Shown here one piece after another: positions 35,101 to 43,365 of a DNA stretch of 64,000 nucleotides (position 1 is its first letter; the number at the start of each line of letters is the position of its first letter). Made by a program: the position numbers and the translations under genes. The notes beneath the pieces are model-generated. The model made no database searches. It saw nothing but the letters and a program-made list of their open reading frames with translations, and was not told where the DNA came from. The DNA lies in the NCBI GenBank assembly GCA_028867035.1, contig JAGWHB010000003.1:353005-417004 (forward strand), in the 5' to 3' direction. Source of the stretch: Nitrososphaerota archaeon (GTDB lineage Archaea > Thermoproteota > Nitrososphaeria > Nitrososphaerales > Gagatemarchaeaceae).

Positions 35101-37749
35101 TTAGGCTGTGACCGCAGACGTCTTCGCTGCAAGCGCCGAGTGCGCCGCTGCGAGCCTAGCGACCGGTACCCTGAAGGCCGAGCAGCTGACGTAGTTCAAC
35201 CCGGCCTCCGCGAAGAAGGCGATGCTCCCGGGGTCTCCGCCGTGCTCCCCGCAAATCCCGACCTCCAGCTCTGGCTTGACCCTCCGCCCCTCCTCCACGG
35301 CCATCCTGACGAGCCTCCCCACACCGACGACGTCCACCGAATCGAACGGACTCTCAGCGAGGATCCCCATCTCGATGTACTTGGGTATGAACTTCGCTTC
35401 GACGTCGTCTCTGCTGAAGCCGAAGGTTGTCTGGGTAAGGTCGTTGGTCCCGAAGGAGAAGAAGTCGGAGTCCTTGGCTATCTCCCCCGCCGTTAGTGCC
35501 GCCCTGGGTGTCTCGATCATGGTCCCGATTTGGAACCCGACCTTTTCGCCGAGGTCTTTGAAGAGAGCCTCGGCAGATGACTCGACCACACCCCTCAGGA
35601 ATTTGAACTCCCCGACGTGCGCGACCAGCGGGATCATTATCTTGACCTTCGCTCCTTCCTTCCCCTCTCTCCGCAGCTCGATCGCCGCCTGCAGAATCGC
35701 CTTCGTCTGCATCTCGTATATCTCCGGGTAGGTCACGGCGAGCCTGCACCCTCTGTGCCCCAGCATGGGATTGTGCTCCGCAAGCTGCCTCACCCTGTAA
35801 AGAAGAGCCTCGGCCCTGTCGATGTCCTCGGGGGGCGCCCCCTTTTCGTTCATGGTCTGTATGTCGATTATCAGTTCCTCAAGCGGAGGAAGGAACTCGT
35901 GGAGAGGGAGGTCGAGGAGCCTGACGACCACGGGCTTCCCCCCCATGGCGGCGAAAATGCCCCTGAAGTCCGAGAGCTGGAACGGGAAGAGCCTGTAGAG
36001 GTTCTTCTTCCGTGCTTCCACGTCCTTGCTCATTATCATCTCCCTGACGATCGGCAGCCTGTTGGGGGCGTTGAACATCCTCTCCGTCCTGCACAGGCCG
36101 ATGCCTTCGGCTCCGAACTCCCTGGCCTTCGATGCCGCTTCGGGGGTGTCGGCATTGGCCCACACGCCGAGCTTCCTGACCGCGTCCGCGTTCTTCAGCA
36201 ATGTCGTCAGCTCCGGCGATGGCTCAGGTTCCACCATCCTCACCTCGCCCCTGTACACTTTCCCCGTCGTCCCGTCGATGGTTATCGTCTCTCCTTTCAC
36301 AACCCTCTCCCCCGACTTCGTCGTAAATGACCCGCCGTCCATGTCGACCTCGATTTCGCTGCATCCCACCACCGCGGGCTTGCCCATCCCTCTCGCCACC
36401 ACTGCCGCGTGGGACGTCATCCCCCCTCTGCTTGTGAGCACACCCTGGGCTGCTATCAGGCCCTTGATGTCCTCCGGAGTCGTTTCAGGCCTTACCAGAA
36501 TGATTTTCCTACTCGACCCGATCCCCGCCGCCTCGTCAGTGTCGAACACCACCTCGCCTGAGGCCGCCCCCGGCGACGCGTCGAGCCCCTTCGCCAATGG
36601 TTTGTCCCCCGCGCTCGGGTCCAGCCTCCTGTGCAGGAGAGACTCCAAGGCCTCTGGCTCCACCCTGGCGACCCCCTCCCCGGGTGCGATGAGCCCCTCC
36701 CTGGTCATGTCGACCGCTATCTTGACCGCCGCCTGGGCGGTCCTCTTGCCGTTCCTCGTCTGGAGGGTGTACAGCTTCCCGTCCTCCACAGTGAACTCGA
36801 AATCCTGCATGTCCTTGAAGTGCGCTTCCAGCTTCCTCGCGACATCCTCCAACTGGGCTCTCACATGATGCTCCATTCTGTCAATGCTGACAGGGGTGCG
36901 AACTCCCGCCACGACGTCTTCTCCCTGTGAGTTGGGTAGATACTCCCCGAACAGCCTGTTATCACCCGTAGATGGGTTCCTCGTGAACCCCACCCCGGAC
37001 CCCGACGTCTCTCCGAAATTCCCAAAGACCATGGTCTGTATGTTGACCGCCGTGCCCAGCCCCTCGCTGATCTTGTAGTACCTGCGGTATTCCTTCGCCC
37101 TCTCGTTGTTCCACGACTTCAATACAGCTTCGACAGCCATCTCCAGCTGCACGTATGGGTCCTGGGGGAACTCTCGCCCTGTCTGATCTCTCACAATTTC
37201 CTTGAACTCACGTACCACGCCTTTCAGGTCCTCGGGAGAAAGGTCGATGTCCATCTCCGCACCGGTAGCGTTCCTCCGCTCTTCGAGCACCACCTCGAAC
37301 CGCCTGGGGTCTGCGCCCATCGCGACCTTCCCGAACATCTGGATGAGTCTCCGGTAGGAATCATAGGCGAACCTCTCGTTCTTCGTGATCGCCGCCAGCC
37401 TTTCGGTGGTACTGTCGTTCAGCCCGAGGTTGAGGATCGTGTCCATCATCCCGGGCATCGAGAACGGGGCGCCTGACCTGACGGAGAAGAGCAGGGGTTT
37501 CTCCTCGCCTCCGAACCGCTTCCCTGTCTTGTTCTCGACATCTGATATCTTCGAGCGTATCTGGTCGAACAACCCCTGGGGGATTCTGCCCCCGTCCCCA
37601 TAGTACTGCTTGCAGACCTCGGTGGTGACCACGAATCCGGGCGGGACCGGAAGTCCGAGAGATGTCATCTCCACCAGACCATATCCCTTGCCGCCGAGCA
37701 GGAACTTGTCCCCGCCCGTCGCCTCCTGGAAGAGCATCACCCTTTCCAT
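35101..37749 (-). CDS. ppdK: Pyruvate, phosphate dikinase
   Basis: An enzyme of about 880 residues interconverting pyruvate, ATP and phosphate with PEP, AMP and pyrophosphate. The N-terminal ATP-grasp part begins with GGKGYGLVEM; the phosphohistidine site is GGMTSHAAVVARGMGKPAV; the C-terminal PEP-binding barrel has the catalytic GICGEHGGDP motif. ATG 37749 is chosen; a TTG at 37764 lies exactly 25-26 bases from the strong TATA box (37785-37793), so a leaderless TTG start is also possible. With PFOR and malic enzyme it links pyruvate and PEP, in gluconeogenesis for a heterotroph. Its 3' end is separate from porGD (109 bases). Confidence 0.96.
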   Translation of the reverse strand: MERVMLFQEATGGDKFLLGGKGYGLVEMTSLGLPVPPGFVVTTEVCKQYYGDGGRIPQGLFDQIRSKISDVENKTGKRFGGEEKPLLFSVRSGAPFSMPGMMDTILNLGLNDSTTERLAAITKNERFAYDSYRRLIQMFGKVAMGADPRRFEVVLEERRNATGAEMDIDLSPEDLKGVVREFKEIVRDQTGREFPQDPYVQLEMAVEAVLKSWNNERAKEYRRYYKISEGLGTAVNIQTMVFGNFGETSGSGVGFTRNPSTGDNRLFGEYLPNSQGEDVVAGVRTPVSIDRMEHHVRAQLEDVARKLEAHFKDMQDFEFTVEDGKLYTLQTRNGKRTAQAAVKIAVDMTREGLIAPGEGVARVEPEALESLLHRRLDPSAGDKPLAKGLDASPGAASGEVVFDTDEAAGIGSSRKIILVRPETTPEDIKGLIAAQGVLTSRGGMTSHAAVVARGMGKPAVVGCSEIEVDMDGGSFTTKSGERVVKGETITIDGTTGKVYRGEVRMVEPEPSPELTTLLKNADAVRKLGVWANADTPEAASKAREFGAEGIGLCRTERMFNAPNRLPIVREMIMSKDVEARKKNLYRLFPFQLSDFRGIFAAMGGKPVVVRLLDLPLHEFLPPLEELIIDIQTMNEKGAPPEDIDRAEALLYRVRQLAEHNPMLGHRGCRLAVTYPEIYEMQTKAILQAAIELRREGKEGAKVKIMIPLVAHVGEFKFLRGVVESSAEALFKDLGEKVGFQIGTMIETPRAALTAGEIAKDSDFFSFGTNDLTQTTFGFSRDDVEAKFIPKYIEMGILAESPFDSVDVVGVGRLVRMAVEEGRRVKPELEVGICGEHGGDPGSIAFFAEAGLNYVSCSAFRVPVARLAAAHSALAAKTSAVTA

Positions 37750-37784
37750 TAAAGAAGACCTCAATCTAGGCCAGGTTTGACACG

Positions 37785-37793
37785 AATATATTT
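37785..37793 (-). promoter_or_regulatory. Strong TATA box of ppdK
   Basis: AAATATATT on the minus strand, centred 26 bases from TTG 37764 and 40 from ATG 37749. One of the best boxes in the window, which fits a highly expressed central-metabolism gene. Confidence 0.6.
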
Positions 37794-37817
37794 GTGAAGG
37801 CTGGAGGACTCTTCCAT

Positions 37818-38321
37818 TTAGCGTCTTGGTGCCGCGAGTGACCTTCCTTTTGGCACCCCGCCGAGCCCCTTCTCGTCCAGCCTGTACACGTACCAGTCGC
37901 TCAGCCTCCTTGCCCCAAGCTTCTCATAGAACCGGAGTGCCTTCTCGTTCCAAGTAAGGACCGACCACTCCATCCTGCCGCAACCTCGGGCGACCGCCTC
38001 GTCCACACACTTCCTGAAGAGCGCGAACCCGACCCCCTCCTTTCTGTGCTCCTCAAGGACGAACAGGTCCTCCAGGTACAGGGTAGGCTTGGCCAGGAAC
38101 GAGGAGTAGGTGTAGAAGTAGAGGGCATAGCCTAACAACTTGTCCCCCCGGGCAGCGACGAAGAGCCTGATCCGTCTCTTTTCGAAGACATCGCGTACGA
38201 TCCGCCTCCTCCCGGCCTCGGTGGGTGGCTCCAGGTGCTCGAAATCTGCGAGGGCGAGGAGGAGCCCGACGAACTGTTTCGAGTCAGCCCTCCTTCCCCG
38301 TCGAACGACGAAGCCCCGCAT
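37818..38321 (-). CDS. GNAT-family N-acetyltransferase
   Basis: A 167-residue acetyltransferase of the diamine-acetyltransferase-like type. The acetyl-CoA loop is EEHRKEGVGFALF, with the R/Q-x-x-G-x-G/A pattern, after YLEDLFVL, and NEKALRFYEKLGA is typical of the C-terminal part. ATG 38321 begins MRGFVVRRG right at the first strand; the frame to 38351 starts inside the promoter region, where GATTTTTAACG (38349-38359) would be the TATA box. Substrate unknown. Confidence 0.85.
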   Translation of the reverse strand: MRGFVVRRGRRADSKQFVGLLLALADFEHLEPPTEAGRRRIVRDVFEKRRIRLFVAARGDKLLGYALYFYTYSSFLAKPTLYLEDLFVLEEHRKEGVGFALFRKCVDEAVARGCGRMEWSVLTWNEKALRFYEKLGARRLSDWYVYRLDEKGLGGVPKGRSLAAPRR

Positions 38322-38400
38322 GTCGGACGGGGACTGCCCTGGCCCCGGCACGTTAAAAATCGATTATGTCAGCGAATAATAAAGGAAAGAGGCCTTGGAG

Positions 38401-38793
38401 CTAATGCTGCTCCAGGTCTCTCATCATCTGGTCGAACTGGTCCTTCGTGATCTCTCCTCTAGCATAGCGCTGGCGGAGGATCTCGCGGGAGTCGCCGTAA
38501 TGGTAGTAGCCGCGTCTCCATCCCCACCCACCGCCCCAGAACATGACCCGGGCGATGAAGAAGATGAAAATGAAGAAGAAGACGAACCCGAATGGGAAGA
38601 ACCAGAAGCCATAGAACGGATAACCATAGTATCCCATCATTGTCCCTGATACTGGGTATGCTCTCATTGCGATGGCTGCGATCAGTGCGATGACGGCGAC
38701 CGCCACCAGCGCCACTACTACCCAAGCGAAAGCGCTCCGCGAATGAAGGTGCCTGTCCTCATATGTTGTTTGCAATTTGTTTTTCGCCTCCAT
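38401..38793 (-). CDS. Membrane protein with C-terminal SHOCT domain
   Basis: A 130-residue protein from ATG 38793, with two hydrophobic helices (about 20-42 and 56-82), a Trp/Gly/Tyr-rich juxtamembrane segment, and a C-terminal SHOCT motif (about 102-128: DSREILRQRYARGEIT with DQFDQMMRDLE). CTTAAGCG at 38816-38823 precedes the start by about 26 bases, so the messenger is leaderless. It is divergent from a PadR regulator with an inverted repeat between the two promoters, so PadR control is likely. The function of such SHOCT membrane proteins is unknown. Confidence 0.8.
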   Translation of the reverse strand: MEAKNKLQTTYEDRHLHSRSAFAWVVVALVAVAVIALIAAIAMRAYPVSGTMMGYYGYPFYGFWFFPFGFVFFFIFIFFIARVMFWGGGWGWRRGYYHYGDSREILRQRYARGEITKDQFDQMMRDLEQH

Positions 38794-38823
38794 CGAAGGG
38801 TGCAAGGCGGCCATTCTTAAGCG

Positions 38824-38852
38824 TATTGGAAAAACAATATGGAAAACCAATA
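38824..38852. promoter_or_regulatory. Inverted repeat between PadR and SHOCT promoters
   Basis: TATTGG and CCAATA form 6-bp arms of an inverted repeat with an A-rich centre. It is flanked by the TATA element of the SHOCT gene (38816-38823, minus) and that of the padR gene (38857-38864, plus). A PadR dimer bound here could block both promoters. Confidence 0.55.
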
Positions 38853-38887
38853 ACCCCTATAAGGCCCGTTTCTCCATCTTCCGCCCG

Positions 38888-39337
38888 ATGTGGCCGTTCA
38901 AATTCGCCATGCGCAGGAAGCGGGGCCTTCCGTATATGATCGTCTTTCTGCTGTCATCTTCCCCCAAGAACGGGACGGAACTCATGGATGGCGTGGAATC
39001 AATCACCCGCGGTTGGTGGCGCCCGACGCCGGGTTCGATCTATCCTCTGTTGAAGGAGATGTCCGACCAGGGCATCGTGAAGAAACTGGACGACGGCAGG
39101 TACGAGCTTACTCCGAAGGGGAGGACGCATGCTGAGCACCCGTTCGCTCCTCGGACGCACCGAGCGCAGACCTTGGACGACATGGTAGGCCAGATACAGA
39201 GCTTCGTCTCATACATGGAAGACGCCAAGAGCTCCGGCAGGGAGGACCTCGAGCCTCACATGGGCAAACTGAAGAGCCTTGCCAAAAGGCTCTCCGGGCT
39301 GGCCGGTGAGGATGAAGGGACGACTGACGAAAGGTAG
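38888..39337 (+). CDS. PadR-family transcriptional regulator
   Basis: A 149-residue regulator with a winged helix (GLPYMIVFLL, ELMDGVESITRGWWRPTPGSIYPLLKEM, DGRYELTPKG) and a C-terminal dimerisation helix. The GSIYPLLKEM segment is the hallmark of PadR proteins. ATG 38888 lies 27 bases after CTATAAGG (38857-38864); the longer frame from 38777 would run through the promoter. It is divergent from the SHOCT membrane protein and probably regulates both. Confidence 0.9.
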   Translation: MWPFKFAMRRKRGLPYMIVFLLSSSPKNGTELMDGVESITRGWWRPTPGSIYPLLKEMSDQGIVKKLDDGRYELTPKGRTHAEHPFAPRTHRAQTLDDMVGQIQSFVSYMEDAKSSGREDLEPHMGKLKSLAKRLSGLAGEDEGTTDER

Positions 39338-39388
39338 CATTCCGTCCTCGTCCTGGAACCTGCCTACGTAGGCTCCCTTCGTCAAATT

Positions 39389-39400
39389 CATAAATAAAAT
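39389..39400 (+). promoter_or_regulatory. TATA box of the winged-helix regulator
   Basis: CATAAATAAAAT, centred 25 bases before TTG 39419; supports a leaderless messenger beginning with TTG. Confidence 0.6.
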
Positions 39401-39418
39401 TCTCCGCGCCACCCGTGC

Positions 39419-39772
39419 TTGACGACCGCGGGGGAAAAGGTCACCCTTCTGGCCGAGATAATCAGGGTCTCTGCGAAAGGCGCCACCGCCGCCGAAATCA
39501 CCAACGAGCTATCCCTCTCCCCACAGCAGACTGGAATCTACCTCCGCTTCCTCAAATCCAAGCGTTTCCTGGTAGCCGTCGACGACGGCGACTACTTCCC
39601 GAGCGAAAAGGGCCTCGCCTACCTCGCCACCTACGACGAAGCGTACGACTTGATCGATGTCGACGAACCGACCGGTTACTATTCGGGTAAGAAGCCAGCC
39701 TACGGGCATGAGACGAAATATTGGGACAGGGCAGAAGTAGCCGCACGCATGCGCGAGATCATCGACAGGTAG
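39419..39772 (+). CDS. Winged-helix transcriptional regulator, archaeal small type
   Basis: A 117-residue protein with an N-terminal winged helix: LAEIIRVSAKGATAAEITNE, the recognition helix LSPQQTGIYLRFLKSKRFL, and a wing with DGDYFPSEKGLAYLATY. This matches the small archaeal winged-helix family related to ArnR1. The C-terminal 30 residues are polar. The start is TTG 39419, 25 bases after a strong CATAAATAAAAT box (39389-39400), so it is leaderless. Confidence 0.86.
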   Translation: MTTAGEKVTLLAEIIRVSAKGATAAEITNELSLSPQQTGIYLRFLKSKRFLVAVDDGDYFPSEKGLAYLATYDEAYDLIDVDEPTGYYSGKKPAYGHETKYWDRAEVAARMREIIDR

Positions 39773-39781
39773 CCGGCCGGT

Positions 39782-40177
39782 TCAAAGCCTCCGCCCCCCT
39801 TCCTCCCGCTCTTCGACCTCCTTCTCTATCTTCTCGACCTTCTCTTCCCCCGCCCGCAGCACCCTCCCGAGGAAGGGGCCGAACAGGAAGAGCAGGGCGG
39901 TGATCACAGTCCCCACTGATATGAACGCCAAAAGAGACGAGACTACTTTGCCCGGTGGGCTGTCGGGCTGCAGGTTCCCAGGGGGCCCCTGTCCCGTGGC
40001 TATGAAGCTCGTAAAGTAGAAGGAGTCCAGGTAGCTCCATCCCTCGATGGCGTGCATAGCCAGAGTGCCCGCCAGAACGACCGCGGCGATCAGTCCGAAG
40101 GAGTAGACGGCCCTGACCCAGAATGACCTTGGTATCCTCCTTCCCCCTCTCTTTTGCTGATACTCACCGTCGCCCAT
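39782..40177 (-). CDS. Two-helix channel-like protein with altered K+ filter
   Basis: A 131-residue membrane protein from ATG 40177. It has a first helix (about 21-43), a pore-helix-like segment SYLDSFYFTSFIATGQGPPG, and a second helix (about 76-100), then a charged coiled C-terminus (EEKVEKIEKEVEEREE). The layout is that of a two-TM potassium channel, but the filter region TVGYGD is replaced by ATGQGPP. The start follows the symmetric CGTTTTAAACG box at 40208-40218, which also faces HpaC. Ion selectivity is therefore uncertain. Confidence 0.7.
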   Translation of the reverse strand: MGDGEYQQKRGGRRIPRSFWVRAVYSFGLIAAVVLAGTLAMHAIEGWSYLDSFYFTSFIATGQGPPGNLQPDSPPGKVVSSLLAFISVGTVITALLFLFGPFLGRVLRAGEEKVEKIEKEVEEREEGGRRL

Positions 40178-40207
40178 CAGGCTGTCCCACAGGTCTCTTC
40201 CGGGGAA

Positions 40208-40218
40208 CGTTTTAAACG
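40208..40218. promoter_or_regulatory. Near-palindromic TATA-like element between channel-like gene and hpaC
   Basis: CGTTTTAAACG is self-complementary apart from its centre and lies 31-41 bases before ATG 40177 (minus) and 40-50 before TTG 40258 (plus). Predicted leaders are about 10 and 19 bases. Confidence 0.45.
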
Positions 40219-40257
40219 ACTCATGGGCGCGTTCTGTTCCAGAGGTGGAGTTTCGAC

Positions 40258-40779
40258 TTGGGAGAAGATATCCAGACGGGGCTGAAGAGCGCGATGCGCG
40301 CATACCCACAGGGGGTCACCGTGGTCACCACGGACTCGGCCGATGGGCCCAAGGGCCTGACTGTCAGCTCTTTCACGAGCGTTTCTCTCGACCCCCCGCT
40401 GGTCCTGCTGTCGATAGCGAAAGGGTCGGCCATGCACAACCTGTTCAGGGACGCCAAGGCATACGCCGTGAATTTTCTGGCAGACGACCAGAAGTCTGTC
40501 TCCGACAGGTTCGCCGGCAGGACCGAGGCGAAGGACAGGTTCGAGGGTGTAAAGTACGCCAAGGGACTCTCAGGGTCCCCCTTGATATCTGGAGTACGGG
40601 CCGTCGTCGAGTGCAGGGCCTGGAAGGTCTATGACGGCGGCGACCATTCGATCCTCGTGGGGGAGGTCATATCCGCGAGAGCCCTGAACTCGAAGCGCCC
40701 TCTTGTCTACTACTCGCAGCAGTACACGACTACAGAGCTGATGGAGTACCCCGCGCCCCCCTCTGACATAGTCTGGTAG
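40258..40779 (+). CDS. hpaC: Flavin reductase, HpaC-like
   Basis: A 173-residue flavin reductase domain protein of the split-barrel FMN-binding family. Conserved parts are YPQGVTVVTTDS, GPKGLTVSSFTSVSLDPPLVL, the AMHNLFRDAKAYAVNFLADDQ segment, and GGDHSILVGEV. Such reductases supply FADH2 to HpaB-type monooxygenases, and an HpaB gene lies 1 kb away. The TTG start at 40258 lies 45 bases after the symmetric TATA-like box 40208-40218. It converges on HpaD with three bases between stops. Confidence 0.88.
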   Translation: MGEDIQTGLKSAMRAYPQGVTVVTTDSADGPKGLTVSSFTSVSLDPPLVLLSIAKGSAMHNLFRDAKAYAVNFLADDQKSVSDRFAGRTEAKDRFEGVKYAKGLSGSPLISGVRAVVECRAWKVYDGGDHSILVGEVISARALNSKRPLVYYSQQYTTTELMEYPAPPSDIVW

Positions 40780-40782
40780 TGC

Positions 40783-41784
40783 TCAGCGGGCAGAGAGCAA
40801 ATAGTCCGGGCGGTCTTTGATCTTCGGCGCCGTGATACCTGCGAACTGGCCCGTCGTCGGCGACCTGACCTTCATCGCCTCGTTGAACCAGCTCTCCGGT
40901 GTGGGTGCCCCCCAGAACGTCTGCCTCTGCGGGTCGTTGAGCTTCCACCTGATGGGGACCCAGTCCGGGTCTGCGCTGATGTAATCTCCAGTGTAGAGTT
41001 CTATCCTGTTTCCGTCCGGGTCTCTCAGGTAGAGGAAGAAGGCGTTGGAGACGCCGTGCCGCCCCGGGCCTCTTTCCATGCTCTTCAGGTACCCGCTGGA
41101 GGCAAGAAGATCTGCCGCGTCCATGATTGAGCTCCGATCCGAGACGGTGAACCCGGCGTGGTGGACCCGCGGCCCCTTCCCCGTCGTGAGGGCTATGTCA
41201 TGGCACGTGTGCTTCCTCCTGAGCCACGCCGCCCAGAGGGCCGGCTTGGCCCCCTCCGTCTCGGTTATTTCGGTGCATCCGAATCCAAGGTCGTTGACGT
41301 ACCAGTCATAAGCCGATTGCGCGTCCGGCAGCATTATGTTGAAGTGGTCGAGCCGCATCACCTTCGCACCCCTGTAGCTCTGGAACTTCTGCAGCATCCA
41401 ATCTTCCCCCGCCATCTTCGAATAGAACTCGACGGGGAAGCCGAACTTGTCCTCGACCAGCAGCGCCCTCCCCTGTCCTTTCTCCTCCCCTGGTTCCCGC
41501 CACTTCGTCCGGCCCTCCATTCCCTTCACCAGCTTCTCCAACGCCTTCAACCCCCCCTCGTCCGCCACTTTGAATGCGAAATGGCCTACGCCGGGTGAGT
41601 CCGACCTGGTCAGGGTAAGGCAGTGGTGCTGTCTGTCCTCGAGCCCGCGGAGGTATATGTGAGACTTGTCTGATTCGGTGACGACGAAGCCGAGCGTGTC
41701 GACGTAGAATTGCCTGGCCCTGTCGAGGTCCGTCACCAGGAACTCGATGTGCCCGGCCTTCACGATGTTGAATCCGAGGGCCAA
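40783..41784 (-). CDS. hpaD: Homoprotocatechuate 2,3-dioxygenase-type extradiol enzyme
   Basis: A 333-residue type I extradiol dioxygenase made of two vicinal-oxygen-chelate modules. The N-terminal module begins KAGHIEFLVTDLDRARQFY; the catalytic module has metal ligands in RLDHFNIM, RVHHAGF and NRIELYTGDY, a 2-His-1-Glu site. The C-terminal DPDWVPIRWKLNDPQRQTFWG is a hallmark of homoprotocatechuate dioxygenases. It starts 6 bases after the HpaB stop. It probably cleaves 3,4-dihydroxyphenylacetate; other catechols cannot be excluded. Confidence 0.9.
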   Translation of the reverse strand: MALGFNIVKAGHIEFLVTDLDRARQFYVDTLGFVVTESDKSHIYLRGLEDRQHHCLTLTRSDSPGVGHFAFKVADEGGLKALEKLVKGMEGRTKWREPGEEKGQGRALLVEDKFGFPVEFYSKMAGEDWMLQKFQSYRGAKVMRLDHFNIMLPDAQSAYDWYVNDLGFGCTEITETEGAKPALWAAWLRRKHTCHDIALTTGKGPRVHHAGFTVSDRSSIMDAADLLASSGYLKSMERGPGRHGVSNAFFLYLRDPDGNRIELYTGDYISADPDWVPIRWKLNDPQRQTFWGAPTPESWFNEAMKVRSPTTGQFAGITAPKIKDRPDYLLSAR

Positions 41785-41790
41785 CTTCTC

Positions 41791-43239
41791 TCAGTCCTTC
41801 CTGTGGAGCAGCTCCTTCACCCTCTCTTTGAAGGGCTCCTTGTTGTACCACGCATAGTAGGCGCTGGCCATCCTGACGGGGTCCCCAAAGAAGAACCTCT
41901 CGTAAAGGTCCTGCCTCCCGCCGAAGGAGCTCCCCGCGACGTCCCATGCCAGCTTGAACAGCCTGATCCTCTCCTCGGCGTCGGCGAGCTTCGCCTGGTA
42001 GTACTTGTCGACCTCCGGTCTGGCCGGCGATCCTAGTATCTCCTCAGGGGGGATGGCCATCAGGCCGCTCGCCCCTATCTGCTTGAGGACTATCGCCAGG
42101 GTCGGCGCCACCTTTGGCCACAGATTCCTGGCCGAGTTGATGGGGATATAGTCGGGGGTCATGAGCCCCCACCCGTTGACCGCGGCGTTGGCTTCGCTCG
42201 CGCTGAGGAAGGCCTTCATGGTCTCCGCAGTGAGAAGGAGGTCCGAGATCTTCTCCTGCACCTGAGGAAACTGGTCTGCTCCTATGGTCTCGGCCACCAG
42301 CGTCGCCAGGCCTGCCACGAACTCCGCCTTTGCCGCCTCTCTCACCGTCGCCTGGTGGGCCATGAATACAACTGCCCCGGTCGCTTCGCTGACGCGGTTC
42401 GCCTTCTCCGGGTCCTCAAGTATGAACACACGATCCCATGGGACTAGGACGTCATCGAAGACCACCACCGCATCCTGCTCGTCGAACCTCGACGCCAGCG
42501 GGTGGTCATAGGCGGAGTCGGAAGCGAACGACTCCCTGCAGATGAACTTGAGCCCCTTCGCACTCACCGGCAGTGCGAAGGCGATGGAATACGGGACGTC
42601 ATCCTGGCCCGACCTGATCACCGTGGAAGGGAATACCATTATCTCGTCGGCCATGGGCAGGGTCGCGAGCATCCTCGCACCGCGGATGACCACGCCGTCC
42701 GACTTCTTTTCGACCACCCTCGCCGCTATGAACGGGTCCGCCTGCTTAGACGGCCCCACCCCCCTGTTGGTCTGCGGATTGATGAGGGTGTGCGTCAGCA
42801 GCAGGTCGTTCTCTCTCACATACTCATAGTAGCGCACGATGCTCGAGGAGTAGTCCCGCCCTTCGTTCCCGAAGAAATCCTTGGCCGCAGCCATCGCCAT
42901 GATGGAACTGTTCAGGTAGTCGGCTGTCCTCCCCATTATCCCACCCGAGTAGTCCGCCCATGTCTTCATCATCCAGGTCCTCTTTGCCAGGTCTTCCCTG
43001 GTGCGCGGCTGGAGGAAGCTTAGGCCGACGGGGTCGCCTGTTGTCGGCGACTTGTACGTCATGGCTTCGCGGAGCTCGGGCTTCATCTGAAGGTCGTAGA
43101 GGGCCGCGATGGACCTCGCCACGCCCCTGAACGCTGGGTGCTCTGACACGGACCCGGTGACCTTCTTGTCGCCGTACCATATCTCGCGGGGGGTCGAATC
43201 GAGCCTTTGGAGGAACTGCTTCCCGTTTCTGGCCCCCAT
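41791..43239 (-). CDS. hpaB: 4-Hydroxyphenylacetate 3-monooxygenase-type oxygenase subunit
   Basis: A 482-residue flavin-dependent oxygenase of the HpaB family, which hydroxylates phenols using FADH2 from HpaC and O2. The ends are typical: MGARNGKQFLQRL at the start and DLYERFFFGDPVRMASAYYAWY near the end. FICRESF and VFDDVLVPWDRVF are also conserved in the family. The four-residue Fe-S site of 4-hydroxybutyryl-CoA dehydratase, a homologue, is missing: only one Cys is seen in the relevant area. It is followed at 6 bases by HpaD. Confidence 0.9.
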   Translation of the reverse strand: MGARNGKQFLQRLDSTPREIWYGDKKVTGSVSEHPAFRGVARSIAALYDLQMKPELREAMTYKSPTTGDPVGLSFLQPRTREDLAKRTWMMKTWADYSGGIMGRTADYLNSSIMAMAAAKDFFGNEGRDYSSSIVRYYEYVRENDLLLTHTLINPQTNRGVGPSKQADPFIAARVVEKKSDGVVIRGARMLATLPMADEIMVFPSTVIRSGQDDVPYSIAFALPVSAKGLKFICRESFASDSAYDHPLASRFDEQDAVVVFDDVLVPWDRVFILEDPEKANRVSEATGAVVFMAHQATVREAAKAEFVAGLATLVAETIGADQFPQVQEKISDLLLTAETMKAFLSASEANAAVNGWGLMTPDYIPINSARNLWPKVAPTLAIVLKQIGASGLMAIPPEEILGSPARPEVDKYYQAKLADAEERIRLFKLAWDVAGSSFGGRQDLYERFFFGDPVRMASAYYAWYNKEPFKERVKELLHRKD

Positions 43240-43365
43240 CTGCCTACCAGCTTCGTCCGGGATGTTCTCTAATTGAATCTTTACGGTACTCCATCGTCCT
43301 CGATGCCGATTGAGGCTTTGGCCTGGGACGCACGCTTAAACCAAGTCTAGGTTTGGCTCCGCCCG

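Noticed and set aside
41791..43239. 4-Hydroxybutyryl-CoA dehydratase (a carbon-fixation enzyme related to HpaB)
   Set aside because: The Cys ligands of the Fe-S cluster are not present, the C-terminal RFFFGDPVRMA pattern is HpaB-like, and HpaC and HpaD are adjacent.
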